Part shown: positions 1 to 7,941 of the stretch, one piece after another
How positions within the stretch are numbered: the first letter of the stretch is position 1
Layout: each line of letters opens with the position of its first letter
From: F1-60-MAGs163 sp046594555
Lineage (GTDB): Bacteria > Actinomycetota > Thermoleophilia > Solirubrobacterales > Solirubrobacteraceae
Direction of reading: 5' to 3'
Length of the DNA stretch: 64,000 nt
Assembly (NCBI GenBank): GCA_046594555.1
Contig: JBKJRO010000109.1
Location: forward strand, 5,473 to 69,472
The notes under the pieces: generated by a model
Database searches by the model: none
Seen by the model: only the letters and a program-made list of their open reading frames with translations
What the model was told of the DNA's origin: nothing
Program-made: the position numbers and the translations under genes

Positions 1-160
1 CCGTCGTGATGTTCTGCATCTTGTCGATCTGCCCGCGGGTCGCGTCGCGAGCGGTGCAGGCATCGTTCTTCGCCGTCTGGGAACTCGAAGCGCCACAGGC
101 GCTGAGCACCAGCGCGGCGCTGGCGACGAGGGCGAGGGCGAGGACGAGTCTGCGGTGCAT
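1..160 (-). CDS. Lipoprotein, 5' part only
   Basis: The gene runs off the left edge; about 53 codons are visible. The product starts with a type II signal peptide: an MHRR n-region, a hydrophobic core, and the lipobox L-S-A-C with Cys22 as the predicted lipidation site. A Ser/Asn/Asp-containing segment follows, so the mature protein should be anchored outside the cytoplasmic membrane. The start is supported by an AGGAG ribosome site 9 nt upstream (complement of 170-174). No family can be named from this fragment. It is divergent from the PAP2 phosphatase gene. Confidence 0.75.
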   Translation of the reverse strand, partial: MHRRLVLALALVASAALVLSACGASSSQTAKNDACTARDATRGQIDKMQNITT

Positions 161-260
161 CGGGTGGTTCTCCTGGCTGGAACGGTCCGGCGAAGGTGGC
201 GACGGTACCGGGTCGCCCGGGTGCGTGCACCCCCCGGTGCGCGCCGCGAGCGAGGATCAA

Positions 261-270
261 TGAACGTTCA
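261..270. promoter_or_regulatory. TGAACGTTCA palindrome, possible operator
   Basis: A perfect 10-nt palindrome lies in the 215-bp region between the divergent lipoprotein and PAP2 genes. A TTCG follows shortly after. Sites of this type are often bound by TetR-family repressors, but nothing here shows which regulator would bind, and a 10-mer can arise by chance. Confidence 0.25.
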
Positions 271-363
271 GTCGTTCGAGAGGAGCAGGGGGCGGCCCCC
301 GACATGGCGGCGCTGCTCGCCCCGCTCGCCTGGCCGTCTGTCGCCGGATCCGCGCCGCGGGGG

Positions 364-369
364 TACCCT
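364..369 (+). promoter_or_regulatory. Probable -10 box of the PAP2 gene
   Basis: TACCCT sits 6 nt before the chosen ATG, so transcription would begin at or next to the start codon (leaderless). No convincing -35 element is visible. The box supports the ATG at 376 over the longer reading frame that begins at 196. Confidence 0.4.
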
Positions 370-375
370 GAGGGC

Positions 376-1296
376 ATGGGTTCGCGCCCGGAGCAGCCTC
401 GCGCCTCGCGCGTGCCGCCCGCCGCCGTGGGTGCACTGCTGTGCCTCATCCTGCTCGCCGTGACCGGGTTCGTCGCGCTCGCGGGGTCGCGCGTGCGGGC
501 CGCGGACGAGACCGTGCTGCGCGGGTTCCGCTCGCTCGACCGCACGTGGGCCGACGGCCTGCTCAGCAGCGTCGCCCACCTCGCGGACCCCGCGATCTAC
601 GTCCTCGCCGGCGTCGTCCTCGTCGGAGTCGCCGTCGGCCGCCGGGGTCGCCCGGCACTCGGCGCCGGCATCGCGGTCCTGCTCGTCGGCAGCGCCGTCA
701 TGACGCAGGCGCTCAAGCATGTGCTCGCCCAGCAGCGACTGGTGGACTGGCTGGGGTCCAACCAGGTCGGCGACGCGTCGTGGCCGAGCGGTCACGCGAC
801 AGCCGCGATGGCGCTCGCGCTGGCGGGCGTGCTGGTCGCGCGGCCGGGCCACCGGCGCGCCGCGGTGGCCTCAGGCGCGGCGTTCGCGGCCGCGGTCGCC
901 GTCGCCGTGCTCGCTCTCGCCTGGCACTTCCCGTCCGACGTCCTCGGCGGGTTCCTCGTGGCGGCCGCCTGGGCACTCGGCGTCCTCGCGGCCCTCGAGG
1001 TCCTCGAGCCGGCGCGCCGGGCACTCGCGTGGCGCGACGTGCGGATCTTCGCGCTGACGGCCGGAGCCGCCATCTGCCTCGGCGTCCTCGCGGCCGGTCT
1101 CGCGCTGGCGCTGCGCTCGGCGGGCGCGGTCGAGAGCCTCGTGGTGCCCGCGAAGCTCGCCGGCGCGGTCGTGATCGCGCTCGCGGCCGCGGCGCTGCCG
1201 CTGGCGATGTCGCGCGCCGTCGACGGCTCATACGGCCGCGTGTACTCGCGCGAAGCCGGCGCTAGCGGATGTGCATGCCGGAGATGGCGCGGCTGA
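376..1296 (+). CDS. PAP2-superfamily membrane phosphatase
   Basis: The 306-aa integral membrane protein has several hydrophobic segments and the core of the PAP2 signature. PSGH is at residues 137-140, and the third motif has His184 and Asp188 (HFPSD). The first motif is weak: Lys114 and Arg121 are present, but Leu replaces the usual Pro after the Arg. Family members dephosphorylate lipid phosphates such as phosphatidic acid or undecaprenyl pyrophosphate at the outer membrane face. The substrate cannot be told. The gene converges on the acyl-CoA dehydrogenase gene and overlaps its 3' end by 35 bp. Confidence 0.8.
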   Translation: MGSRPEQPRASRVPPAAVGALLCLILLAVTGFVALAGSRVRAADETVLRGFRSLDRTWADGLLSSVAHLADPAIYVLAGVVLVGVAVGRRGRPALGAGIAVLLVGSAVMTQALKHVLAQQRLVDWLGSNQVGDASWPSGHATAAMALALAGVLVARPGHRRAAVASGAAFAAAVAVAVLALAWHFPSDVLGGFLVAAAWALGVLAALEVLEPARRALAWRDVRIFALTAGAAICLGVLAAGLALALRSAGAVESLVVPAKLAGAVVIALAAAALPLAMSRAVDGSYGRVYSREAGASGCACRRWRG

Positions 1297-2521
1297 TCAC
1301 GAGCCGCTGGATCTCCGAGGTGCCCTCGAAGATCGTGTAGATCTTCGCGTCCCGGTGCCACCGCTCGACCGGGTACTCGCGGGTGTAGCCGTTGCCGCCG
1401 AGGATCTGGATCGCGCGCTCGGTCGCCCAGACCGCGACCTCGCCGGCCTTGAGCTTGCTCATCGACCCCTCGGCGTTGTCGAACGGCTTGCCGGTGCGGC
1501 CCATCCACGACGCGCGCCAGACGAGCAGCCGTGCCGCGTCGATCTCGAGCTTCATGTCGGCCAGCGTGAACGCGATCGACTGGTTGTCGATGATCGGGCG
1601 GCCGAACTGCTCGCGGTCCTTAGCGTACTGCAGCGCGTACTCGTAGGCGGCCCGAGCGATGCCGATCGCCTGGGCACCGACCGTCGGGCGGCTCGCCTCG
1701 AAGGTCGCCATCGCGGCCTGCTGCTTGGCCTTGCCGCCCTCGCGCACGCGGGCGAGGCGCTCGTCCAGGCGCTCCTTGCCGCCGAGCAGGCAGGCGCCCG
1801 GGATCCGGCAGTCGTCGAGGTTGACGTCGGCGGTGTGCGAGGCGCGCAGGCCGTGCTTCTTGACCTTCGCGCCCTGGCTGATGCCGCGGGTGCCGGGCGG
1901 GACGACGAATGCCGCGTGCCCGCGCGAGCCGAGTTCGCGGTCCACGCTGGCGACGATCACGTGGACCCCCGCGATGCCGCCGTTCGTCGCCCACGCCTTC
2001 GTACCGTTGAGGAGCCAGTCGCCGCTGACCTCGTCGAACACGGCCCGTGTGCGGATGTTCGAGATGTCCGAGCCCGCGTTGGCCTCCGAAGCGCAGAACG
2101 AGGCGACCGCCGGCTCGTCCACGCTGCCGAAGCACTGCGGGATCCAGGTTCCGATCTGCTCCGGCGTGCCCTGGCCGAAGATCGCGGCGACCGCGAGCGA
2201 GGTGCCCATGATCGCCATGCCGAGGCCGGCGTCGCCCCAGAAGAGCTCCTCGTTCACGAGCGGCAGCGTCAGGCCGGTCTCGTCGCCGAAGAACTGGGCC
2301 ATGCCCTCGAACCCGTAGAGCCCGATCTTGGCGGCCTCCTGGATGATCGGCCACGGCGTCTCCTCGCGCTCGTCCCACTCGTGGGCCGCGGGGCGCATGA
2401 CGTCCTCTGCGAAGCCGTGGACCCAGTCGCGGATGTCGCGCTGGTCCTGGCTCAGCTCGAGCGAGAACGGGGCGGTCTGTGCGGGCGCCTGCGCGTCGGC
2501 CGCGCCAGTGGTGATGCTCAT
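1262..2521 (-). CDS. Acyl-CoA dehydrogenase family protein
   Basis: This 419-aa flavoprotein would catalyse alpha,beta-dehydrogenation of an acyl-CoA in fatty-acid or amino-acid breakdown, passing electrons to ETF. The family layout is complete: an N-terminal helical domain, the middle beta domain with AGSD followed by Thr, the loop GLRASHT, and a C-terminal helical domain. FEGTSEIQ near the end places the catalytic Glu at about residue 399. Length is slightly above the usual 380-400 because of an Ala/Gln-rich N-terminus of about 20 residues. Only 9 bp separate it from the upstream 105-aa gene, so the two may be co-transcribed. Chain-length specificity is unknown. Confidence 0.9.
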   Translation of the reverse strand: MSITTGAADAQAPAQTAPFSLELSQDQRDIRDWVHGFAEDVMRPAAHEWDEREETPWPIIQEAAKIGLYGFEGMAQFFGDETGLTLPLVNEELFWGDAGLGMAIMGTSLAVAAIFGQGTPEQIGTWIPQCFGSVDEPAVASFCASEANAGSDISNIRTRAVFDEVSGDWLLNGTKAWATNGGIAGVHVIVASVDRELGSRGHAAFVVPPGTRGISQGAKVKKHGLRASHTADVNLDDCRIPGACLLGGKERLDERLARVREGGKAKQQAAMATFEASRPTVGAQAIGIARAAYEYALQYAKDREQFGRPIIDNQSIAFTLADMKLEIDAARLLVWRASWMGRTGKPFDNAEGSMSKLKAGEVAVWATERAIQILGGNGYTREYPVERWHRDAKIYTIFEGTSEIQRLVISRAISGMHIR

Positions 2522-2530
2522 GGCCGAATG

Positions 2531-2848
2531 CTAACTGACCGACGGGTCAGGAGTGTCGGCGTGGCGGGCCTCGCGCCACGCCACGCAGTACTCCGTGTCG
2601 CTCAGCTCGCTGATCGCGAAGGTGGCGAGGGTCAGCAGCTCACGCCGGTCGAGCGCGGCCACCACGTCCCAGACCTCGTCGGTGCCGTCGCGATCGACCA
2701 GCCCGCAGAGCGCGTCGAGGGCGGTGACGGCGGTCTCGATCGACCGGCGGCGGTCCGTCGGCGTCGTCTCGGCCGTCAGCTGATCCAGCCGGGCGCTGCG
2801 GATCAGCCGCTCGATGGCGATGGGCTCAAGTTCGATCCGGTCGGCCAT
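2531..2848 (-). CDS. Hypothetical protein, 105 aa
   Basis: A small, mostly helical, acidic protein begins MADRIELEPI and contains ELLTLATFAISEL. It has no signal peptide and no recognisable motif. It is believed real because its composition is normal for this genome, unlike the Arg/Pro-rich extension upstream in the same frame. Its ATG lies within the 3' end of the glycosyltransferase gene (46-bp overlap), and its stop is 9 bp before the acyl-CoA dehydrogenase start, as expected inside an operon. Function unknown. Confidence 0.7.
   Translation of the reverse strand: MADRIELEPIAIERLIRSARLDQLTAETTPTDRRRSIETAVTALDALCGLVDRDGTDEVWDVVAALDRRELLTLATFAISELSDTEYCVAWREARHADTPDPSVS
2535..2550. promoter_or_regulatory. 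Inverted repeat before the acyl-CoA dehydrogenase gene
   Basis: CTGACC and GGTCAG arms are separated by 4 nt and lie 14 to 29 bp before the dehydrogenase ATG. They overlap the last codons of the upstream gene. Position and spacing fit a TetR-type operator for a fatty-acid catabolic gene, but no regulator gene lies next to it. Confidence 0.35.
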
Positions 2849-4173
2849 GGCGGCGAGACTAGACCGTCGAGCGGGCCGCCCGGCCCGGCGCCCGCGCCGA
2901 TGTGCCGGGCCTCGGCGAGCCAGATCGCGCCGCGCAGCGCGCGCCACTCGTGCCCGAGCGTCCGGCGCGGTCGCCCCGCGCCCGACAGCGCGCGGACGGT
3001 CAGTGCGAGCGGCGCGCGCGGCCCGGCGGCCGTGCGTTCCAGATCGCGGCGGTCGCGGGCGCTCAGGCGCGACCCGCAGCGCAGCAGCAGCGTCATCGCG
3101 AGCGCCTGGCGCTGCAGCAGCAGCTCGGCGTACGAGGCGCGCCAGCGCTCGCGCCGCGGCGCCGCCGAGCGCGGGCCACGCAGCGGGCGGTGACCGAGGA
3201 CGTTGCCCGCGTGCTGGACGTAGTCCACCAGCGGTGCATCGACATAGGCGATCGTGCCGGTCGCCGCCGCGGTCAGAGCGAGCCAGTGGTCGTGGAAGGC
3301 GTCGGGGCCGATCGGCACCGGGAACGGCAGCGCGTCGCCCAGCACCCCGCGCCGCAGCAGCGTCGCCGCGCCGGTGACCGTGTTCGCGGTGACGAGGTCG
3401 CGCAGGCGATCCTCGGATCGCGAGCGCTCGGTCCAGGCGGTCGGCGCGAGGACGGCGCCCGAGCTGTCGACGATCCGCAGGTCGCAATGGGCGAGCGTCG
3501 CCCCGGCATCGGCGGCCAGCGCCCCGGCCAGGCGCTCCAGCTTGTCGGGCGCCCAGCGGTCGTCCTGGTCGCACAGCGCCACCAGGCCCGCGCCGGCGGG
3601 CAGGTCGCCGAGCGCCCGCTCGACGTTGCGGTACACCCCGGCGCGGGTGGCGTGCTCGCGGATGACGAACCGCGGGTCACCCGCGACGGCGGCGCGGATC
3701 ACGGCGCGGCCGGCCGGGGAGGATGCGTCGTCATCGATCAGGCAGACCCAGCCGGTGTGCGTCTGCGCGCGGAGGGCGTCGAGCTGGGCGCCGAGCAGGT
3801 CGGCGTCGGGCTCGTGGGCCGGCAGGCAGATCGCGATCGCCCGCGGGTCGCCGGCCGGCGCCGGGTCCGCGGCCGGGTCGATCGCCACGCGCGCGAGCAG
3901 CACCTCGCCGCGCGTTCCTCCGGCGCTGACCCGCGCAGCGATCCCCAGGTCCGCGCCGGCGCTCGCGGCGTCCAGCGCCAGCAGGCCCCAGAAGCGGTCG
4001 TCCGGCGCGACGCCGCAGGCCTCCGCGTCCGTCCACGGCCCCGCGCCGGCCCGCAGCGCCACGGCGCTCGCGCCGGGCGCGCGCCCGAGCAGCGGCAGCA
4101 CGAGGCCGCCGCCGACGGCCAGGCGCGGGGGCAGTCGGGTGAGCAGCTCGGGACCGGCGCCGGCGGACGTCAT
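2803..4173 (-). CDS. Family 2 glycosyltransferase
   Basis: The 456-aa protein has about 110 N-terminal residues of unknown fold and then a GT2 (GT-A) domain. Signs are AICLPAHEPD at about 113-122, LIDDDASS at about 145, and CDQDDRW at 201-207, where the acidic cluster binds the divalent metal and nucleotide-sugar. The DQDD form is common in rhamnosyltransferase-like enzymes for surface polysaccharides. The ATG at 4173 has a GGAAGG 9 nt upstream; another ATG at 4182 is too close to it. No membrane segment is obvious. The acceptor sugar is unknown. Confidence 0.8.
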   Translation of the reverse strand: MTSAGAGPELLTRLPPRLAVGGGLVLPLLGRAPGASAVALRAGAGPWTDAEACGVAPDDRFWGLLALDAASAGADLGIAARVSAGGTRGEVLLARVAIDPAADPAPAGDPRAIAICLPAHEPDADLLGAQLDALRAQTHTGWVCLIDDDASSPAGRAVIRAAVAGDPRFVIREHATRAGVYRNVERALGDLPAGAGLVALCDQDDRWAPDKLERLAGALAADAGATLAHCDLRIVDSSGAVLAPTAWTERSRSEDRLRDLVTANTVTGAATLLRRGVLGDALPFPVPIGPDAFHDHWLALTAAATGTIAYVDAPLVDYVQHAGNVLGHRPLRGPRSAAPRRERWRASYAELLLQRQALAMTLLLRCGSRLSARDRRDLERTAAGPRAPLALTVRALSGAGRPRRTLGHEWRALRGAIWLAEARHIGAGAGPGGPLDGLVSPPWPTGSNLSPSPSSG

Positions 4174-4222
4174 CGGGGTCATCCTTCCAGTGACCGGGAA
4201 GGAAGGCGGGCCTCCACCGTCG

Positions 4223-4230
4223 AAAGGAGG
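4223..4230 (+). promoter_or_regulatory. Strong ribosome binding site for the RpiR-type gene
   Basis: AAAGGAGG is a near-perfect Shine-Dalgarno, unusual here because many genes have none. It is 8 nt before the ATG at 4239 but only 2 nt before the in-frame GTG at 4233, so it selects the ATG. Confidence 0.7.
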
Positions 4231-4238
4231 GCGTGCCC

Positions 4239-5120
4239 ATGAAGCGCACCTCTGCCACAGCCCACCCCGCGCCCCACGAGGCGCACGGCCACCAGTCGCT
4301 CTCTGCCTACATCCAGGCACGGTTCGACGAGTTCTCGCGCTCACAGAAGGATGTGGCGCAGTACATCGTCGACCATCTCGACGAGGTCGCCTTCCACACC
4401 GCCGAGGAGCTCGCGCGCCGCGCGAACACCTCGAGCTCGACCGTCGTGCGGTTCTCGCAGGCGCTCGGGTTCGAGGGCTTCCCCGAGCTCCAGGCCTCGG
4501 CGCGCGAGGAGTACCGCCGCCGCGTCGCCGCCGGCCAGGCCGGCGGCATGGGCTCGCCTGAGCCGCTGTTCTCGATCGACCAGAACGAGTTCGAGACCGC
4601 GATCGCGGCCGACCACGTCAACGTCGAGGAGACCGCGCGCAAGGTCTCGCGCTCGGACGTCGAGGCGACGATCGAGGCGATCGTCGCGGCCGAGAAGGTC
4701 CTCGTCATCGGCACGGACCAGATGGCGTTCTTCGCCAGCTACCTGCGGCACCTGCTGATGCTGCTCGACATCCAGGCCGAGATCGTCGCCAGCCCCTCGC
4801 AGGAGGCGCTGAGCCGCATCGGCCGCATCGACGAGAACACGCTCGTCATCGGGCTGTCCGCCGGTCGCCCGCACCCGCTCGTCGTGCGCGCGATGAAGCT
4901 CGCCCGCCACCGCAAGGCGCGGACGGTCGCGGTGACCGACGCCACGCTCTCCGACGTCGCCAAGCTCGCGCACATCCAGCTCTACTACTCGTCCAACAGC
5001 CCGGGCTACGTGCGCTCGCACACCGCGCTGCTGAGCATCGTCCAGGCGCTGGCGTACGGCGTCTACAGCCGCGATCAGGCGCGCTTCGGCGACCGGATCA
5101 AGGCCTTCCGCCTGAAGTAG
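4239..5120 (+). CDS. MurR/RpiR-family transcriptional regulator
   Basis: The 293-aa protein has the two family domains. An N-terminal RpiR-type helix-turn-helix (about 20-95) contains TAEELARRANTSSSTVVRFS. A C-terminal SIS domain (about 135-265) contains VLVIGTDQMAFFASY and VIGLSAGRPHP; such domains sense phosphosugars. The family usually controls sugar or amino-sugar catabolism. No matching pathway gene is adjacent; the divergent neighbour is the glycosyltransferase. The 3' end overlaps the convergent membrane-protein gene by 46 bp. The effector is unknown. Confidence 0.85.
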   Translation: MKRTSATAHPAPHEAHGHQSLSAYIQARFDEFSRSQKDVAQYIVDHLDEVAFHTAEELARRANTSSSTVVRFSQALGFEGFPELQASAREEYRRRVAAGQAGGMGSPEPLFSIDQNEFETAIAADHVNVEETARKVSRSDVEATIEAIVAAEKVLVIGTDQMAFFASYLRHLLMLLDIQAEIVASPSQEALSRIGRIDENTLVIGLSAGRPHPLVVRAMKLARHRKARTVAVTDATLSDVAKLAHIQLYYSSNSPGYVRSHTALLSIVQALAYGVYSRDQARFGDRIKAFRLK

Positions 5121-5683
5121 GTCAGCGCTCCGAGCAGCACGAGGAAGCCGGCGCCGAGTCCGATCGCGGCGCCGCGGCGGATCGCGCCGGTGGCGGCGTC
5201 CGCGGCCCGCGCGTCCCGTGACGGCGTGAGCGCGATCACGGCCAACGCGCCGCCCGGCGTGTCGAAGGGCACGGTGGTGATCCGCTGACGGCTCCCGTCC
5301 GGGCCGATCACCCGGGACCGGCTCGCCTTCGCCGCCACGGCATCGCGGACGTCGGCCGTCGTGTCCGTGTGCGTCGTACCGTCGGTCTGCAGCAGCAGCG
5401 AGCCGTCGCCCCCGGCCAGGCGGATCGTTCCGCCGGCGCGCTGGCGTGCACCGTCGGCGATCGGCCGCAGTGCCGGATCGCCGGTGTTGACCTGCCCCTG
5501 CTGCAGCGCCGCGATGGCGGGTGCCTGCGCCGCGATGGCCGCGCGGATGGCCGCGACCTCGCGCTCGGCGATGCGGTCCTCGACGCCGCTCGTCGCGACG
5601 CGCGCCGCGACGAACACGCCGGTCAGCAGGACGAGCAGCGCGACGGCGGCGAACAGGCGGGCGGGGAGGGAAGGCTCGGGCAT
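5075..5683 (-). CDS. Membrane protein with an extracytoplasmic domain
   Basis: The 202-aa product has a transmembrane helix at about 8-27, an external region of about 135 residues, a second helix near 170-190 and a basic cytoplasmic tail (FRRKALIRSPKRA). This is the layout of a receptor sensor module such as a Cache-like domain, but no kinase, HAMP or methyl-accepting region follows. It is either a stand-alone sensor or a truncated receptor. Function unknown. Confidence 0.65.
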   Translation of the reverse strand: MPEPSLPARLFAAVALLVLLTGVFVAARVATSGVEDRIAEREVAAIRAAIAAQAPAIAALQQGQVNTGDPALRPIADGARQRAGGTIRLAGGDGSLLLQTDGTTHTDTTADVRDAVAAKASRSRVIGPDGSRQRITTVPFDTPGGALAVIALTPSRDARAADAATGAIRRGAAIGLGAGFLVLLGALTYFRRKALIRSPKRA

Positions 5684-5720
5684 GGCGCGAGCTTGCCAGG
5701 ACCGGGCCGCGGATGCCGGG

Positions 5721-6305
5721 TCAGACCGGCGGGGTTCGGGCCTGACGGCGCCGGGTGCGCTCGCGGGCCGCGCCCGCCGCGAAGCCGATGCCGGCGATCA
5801 CGAAGCCGATCGCCGCGAACGTCAGTGCGCCGGCGGTTCCCACGAGCGACGCCAGGCCGGCGACCGTGCTCGCCCACGCGAACGCGCCGAGAGCGTTGGC
5901 GACGGCGAACCTGCGCCAGGGCATCTGCGTCGCGCCGGCCATCACGGCGGCGACGATGCGGACCCCCGGAAGCCAGCGCCCGAAGAACACGGTGAGCGCG
6001 CCGTAGCGGGCAAAGAAGCGGTCGGCGCGGGCGACGCCCTGGCGGCGGTGCTCGGCCATCCAGCCGTCACGCAGCAGGAAGCTGCGCCCGCGGCGCCGGC
6101 CCAGCAGGTACCCGAGCGTGTCGCCGACGATGGCGGCGGACGCGGCGACGAGGATCACGAGCGGGAGGCTCAGGTGCCCGTCACCGGCGAGGCCGCCCGC
6201 GGTGATCAGCGCCGTCTCGCCCGGCAGCGGCACCCCCGCGCACTCCCCGAGGATCAGCAGGCCCAGGACGGGGTAGCCGATGTGCTCGGGGGCCGGGACG
6301 ATCAC
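5721..6305 (-). CDS. DedA/VTT-domain membrane protein
   Basis: This 194-aa polytopic protein carries the DedA signature GECAGVPLPGE near the N-terminus and FGRWLPGVR followed by AG and a Pro-Trp-Arg loop in the middle. The family moves phospholipids or undecaprenyl phosphate across the membrane and supports envelope integrity and proton-motive force. The start is taken at the GTG at 6305; the frame stays open upstream but adds no membrane-like sequence. It is divergent from pdxS. Confidence 0.8.
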   Translation of the reverse strand: MIVPAPEHIGYPVLGLLILGECAGVPLPGETALITAGGLAGDGHLSLPLVILVAASAAIVGDTLGYLLGRRRGRSFLLRDGWMAEHRRQGVARADRFFARYGALTVFFGRWLPGVRIVAAVMAGATQMPWRRFAVANALGAFAWASTVAGLASLVGTAGALTFAAIGFVIAGIGFAAGAARERTRRRQARTPPV

Positions 6306-6347
6306 CGGCGGAGAATCGCAGACGCCCGGGCGGGCGTCCCGCGTTCG

Positions 6348-6353
6348 TACAAT
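6348..6353 (+). promoter_or_regulatory. Probable -10 box of pdxS
   Basis: TACAAT is a good -10 match and ends 8 nt before the pdxS ATG. There is no Shine-Dalgarno in the gap, consistent with a leaderless or nearly leaderless pdxS-pdxT transcript. Confidence 0.5.
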
Positions 6354-6361
6354 GTCCTGCA

Positions 6362-7246
6362 ATGCGCGACGAGGCAACATTCCGGGTCAAGGCCGGGCTG
6401 GCCAAGATGCTCGAGGGCGGCGTCATCATGGACGTCGTCGACGCCGAGCAGGCCAAGATCGCCGAGGCCGCGGGAGCGTGCGCCGTCATGGCGCTCGAGC
6501 GCGTCCCGTCCGACATCCGCCGTGACGGCGGCGTCGCGCGCATGTCCGACCCGGCGATGATCCGCGCGATCCAGGAGATCGCGACGGTTCCCGTGATGGC
6601 CAAGGCCCGTATCGGTCACTTCGCCGAGGCGCAGATCCTCGAGGCGCTCGAGGTCGACTACATCGACGAGTCCGAGGTCCTGACGCCCGCGGACGAGGCG
6701 CACCACATCGACAAGTGGGCGTTCAAGGTGCCGTTCGTCTGCGGCGCGACGAACCTCGGCGAGGCGCTGCGGCGCATCGGCGAGGGCGCGGCGATGATCC
6801 GCTCCAAGGGCGAGGCCGGAACGGGCGACATCGTCGAGGCGGTCCGCCACCTGCGCACCATCACCGGGCAGATCCGGCAGCTGACCCAGCTGGACGACGC
6901 GGAGCTCGCGACCGCGGCCAAGGAGCACGGCGCCCCGCTGGAGCTCGTGCGGCTCACCGCCGAGCACGGCCGCCTGCCGGTCGTCCTCTTCTGTGCCGGC
7001 GGCATCGCGACGCCGGCCGATGCCTCGCTCGTGATGCAGCTCGGCGCCGACGGCGTGTTCGTCGGCTCGGGCATCTTCAAGAGCGCCGACCCCGAGGGCC
7101 GCGGCGCAGCGGTCGTCGAGGCGACGACGCACTTCCGCGACCCGCAGCGCGTGCTCCAGGCGTCCGAGGGTCTGGGCGCCGCGATGCAGAGCCTCGAGAC
7201 GCGCAAGCTCGACGAGTCCGAGCTGCTCGCGAACCGCGGCTGGTAG
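6362..7246 (+). CDS. pdxS: Pyridoxal 5'-phosphate synthase, synthase subunit PdxS
   Basis: The 294-aa TIM-barrel subunit condenses ribose 5-phosphate, glyceraldehyde 3-phosphate and ammonia to pyridoxal phosphate. Family residues are in place: Asp24, Lys81 (in VMAKARIGH) and Lys149 (in SKGEAGTGD), the two lysines that carry the covalent intermediates. Length is normal. The next gene encodes the glutaminase partner PdxT, whose GTG overlaps this stop codon by one base, so the two subunits are translationally coupled. Confidence 0.97.
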   Translation: MRDEATFRVKAGLAKMLEGGVIMDVVDAEQAKIAEAAGACAVMALERVPSDIRRDGGVARMSDPAMIRAIQEIATVPVMAKARIGHFAEAQILEALEVDYIDESEVLTPADEAHHIDKWAFKVPFVCGATNLGEALRRIGEGAAMIRSKGEAGTGDIVEAVRHLRTITGQIRQLTQLDDAELATAAKEHGAPLELVRLTAEHGRLPVVLFCAGGIATPADASLVMQLGADGVFVGSGIFKSADPEGRGAAVVEATTHFRDPQRVLQASEGLGAAMQSLETRKLDESELLANRGW

Positions 7247-7833
7247 TGCCCGCGTCCCGGGCGCCGGACGGCGACGGGCCCGTCGTCGGCGTGCTCGCCC
7301 TGCAGGGCGGGTTCGCCGCGCACGTCGCCGTGCTGCAGCGCCTGGGAGCGACCGCTCGCGAGGTGCGCGTCCCAGCTGACCTCGAGGGCCTCGACGGCCT
7401 GATCCTGCCCGGCGGCGAGTCGACGACGATGACGCTCGGCATCGAGCGCGAGGGCCTCGCGGAGCCGCTGCGCGCGTTCCACGCCTCGGGCCGGCCGCTG
7501 TTCGGAACCTGCGCCGGGCTGATCATGCTCGACCGCGCGCACCTGGGCCTGATGGACATCGCCGCCCGCCGCAACGCATTCGGCCGCCAGGTCCGCAGCT
7601 TCGAGGAGGACCTCGACCTGGGCCTCGACGGCGGGCCCGTCCGCGCCGTCTTCATCCGCGCGCCGTGGATCGCCGAGCACGGCCCGGGCGTCGAGATCCT
7701 GGCCGCGGTCGACGGTCACCCCGTCGCCGCCCGCGAAGGCACGATCCTGGCGATCAGCTTCCATCCCGAGCTCGGCGACGACGATCGGCTGCACCGGCAG
7801 TTCCTGGCGACGGTCCGCGCCGCGCGCGGCTGA
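7246..7833 (+). CDS. pdxT: Pyridoxal 5'-phosphate synthase, glutaminase subunit PdxT
   Basis: The 195-aa class I glutamine amidotransferase supplies ammonia to PdxS. The nucleophile is Cys89 in GTCAG, and His173 and Glu175 in SFHPEL complete the triad; LPGGEST is the conserved glutamine-site loop. The GTG at 7246 was chosen because it overlaps the pdxS TAG by one base. The open frame further upstream is an Arg-rich shadow of pdxS. Confidence 0.95.
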   Translation: MPASRAPDGDGPVVGVLALQGGFAAHVAVLQRLGATAREVRVPADLEGLDGLILPGGESTTMTLGIEREGLAEPLRAFHASGRPLFGTCAGLIMLDRAHLGLMDIAARRNAFGRQVRSFEEDLDLGLDGGPVRAVFIRAPWIAEHGPGVEILAAVDGHPVAAREGTILAISFHPELGDDDRLHRQFLATVRAARG

Positions 7834-7870
7834 GCAGCCGGCACTGCCGGCGGGGCACGGCGTCCGGCCT

Positions 7871-7907
7871 GGTCGCACGATGCATGCATGTCATGCATGA
7901 TGCGACC
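7871..7907. repeat. Solo copy of the GCATG-core palindrome
   Basis: The 37-nt imperfect palindrome has outer arms GGTCGCA/TGCGACC and inner arms ATGCATG/CATGCAT around a 5-nt centre. Read on the minus strand it shares the core GCATGACATGCATGCA, the GGTCG start and the GCGACC end with the palindrome at the start of the DUF559 gene (55210-55250). It lies between pdxT and the flavin amine oxidase with no nuclease gene attached. Confidence 0.75.
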
Positions 7908-7941
7908 CGGGGCGCGGGGGCGCTGGGTATCGTCCCGCGCC

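Noticed and set aside
1271..3193. 640-codon plus-strand frame opposite the acyl-CoA dehydrogenase
   Set aside because: Antisense shadow with Arg/Ala/Asp bias; the minus-strand protein has complete family motifs.
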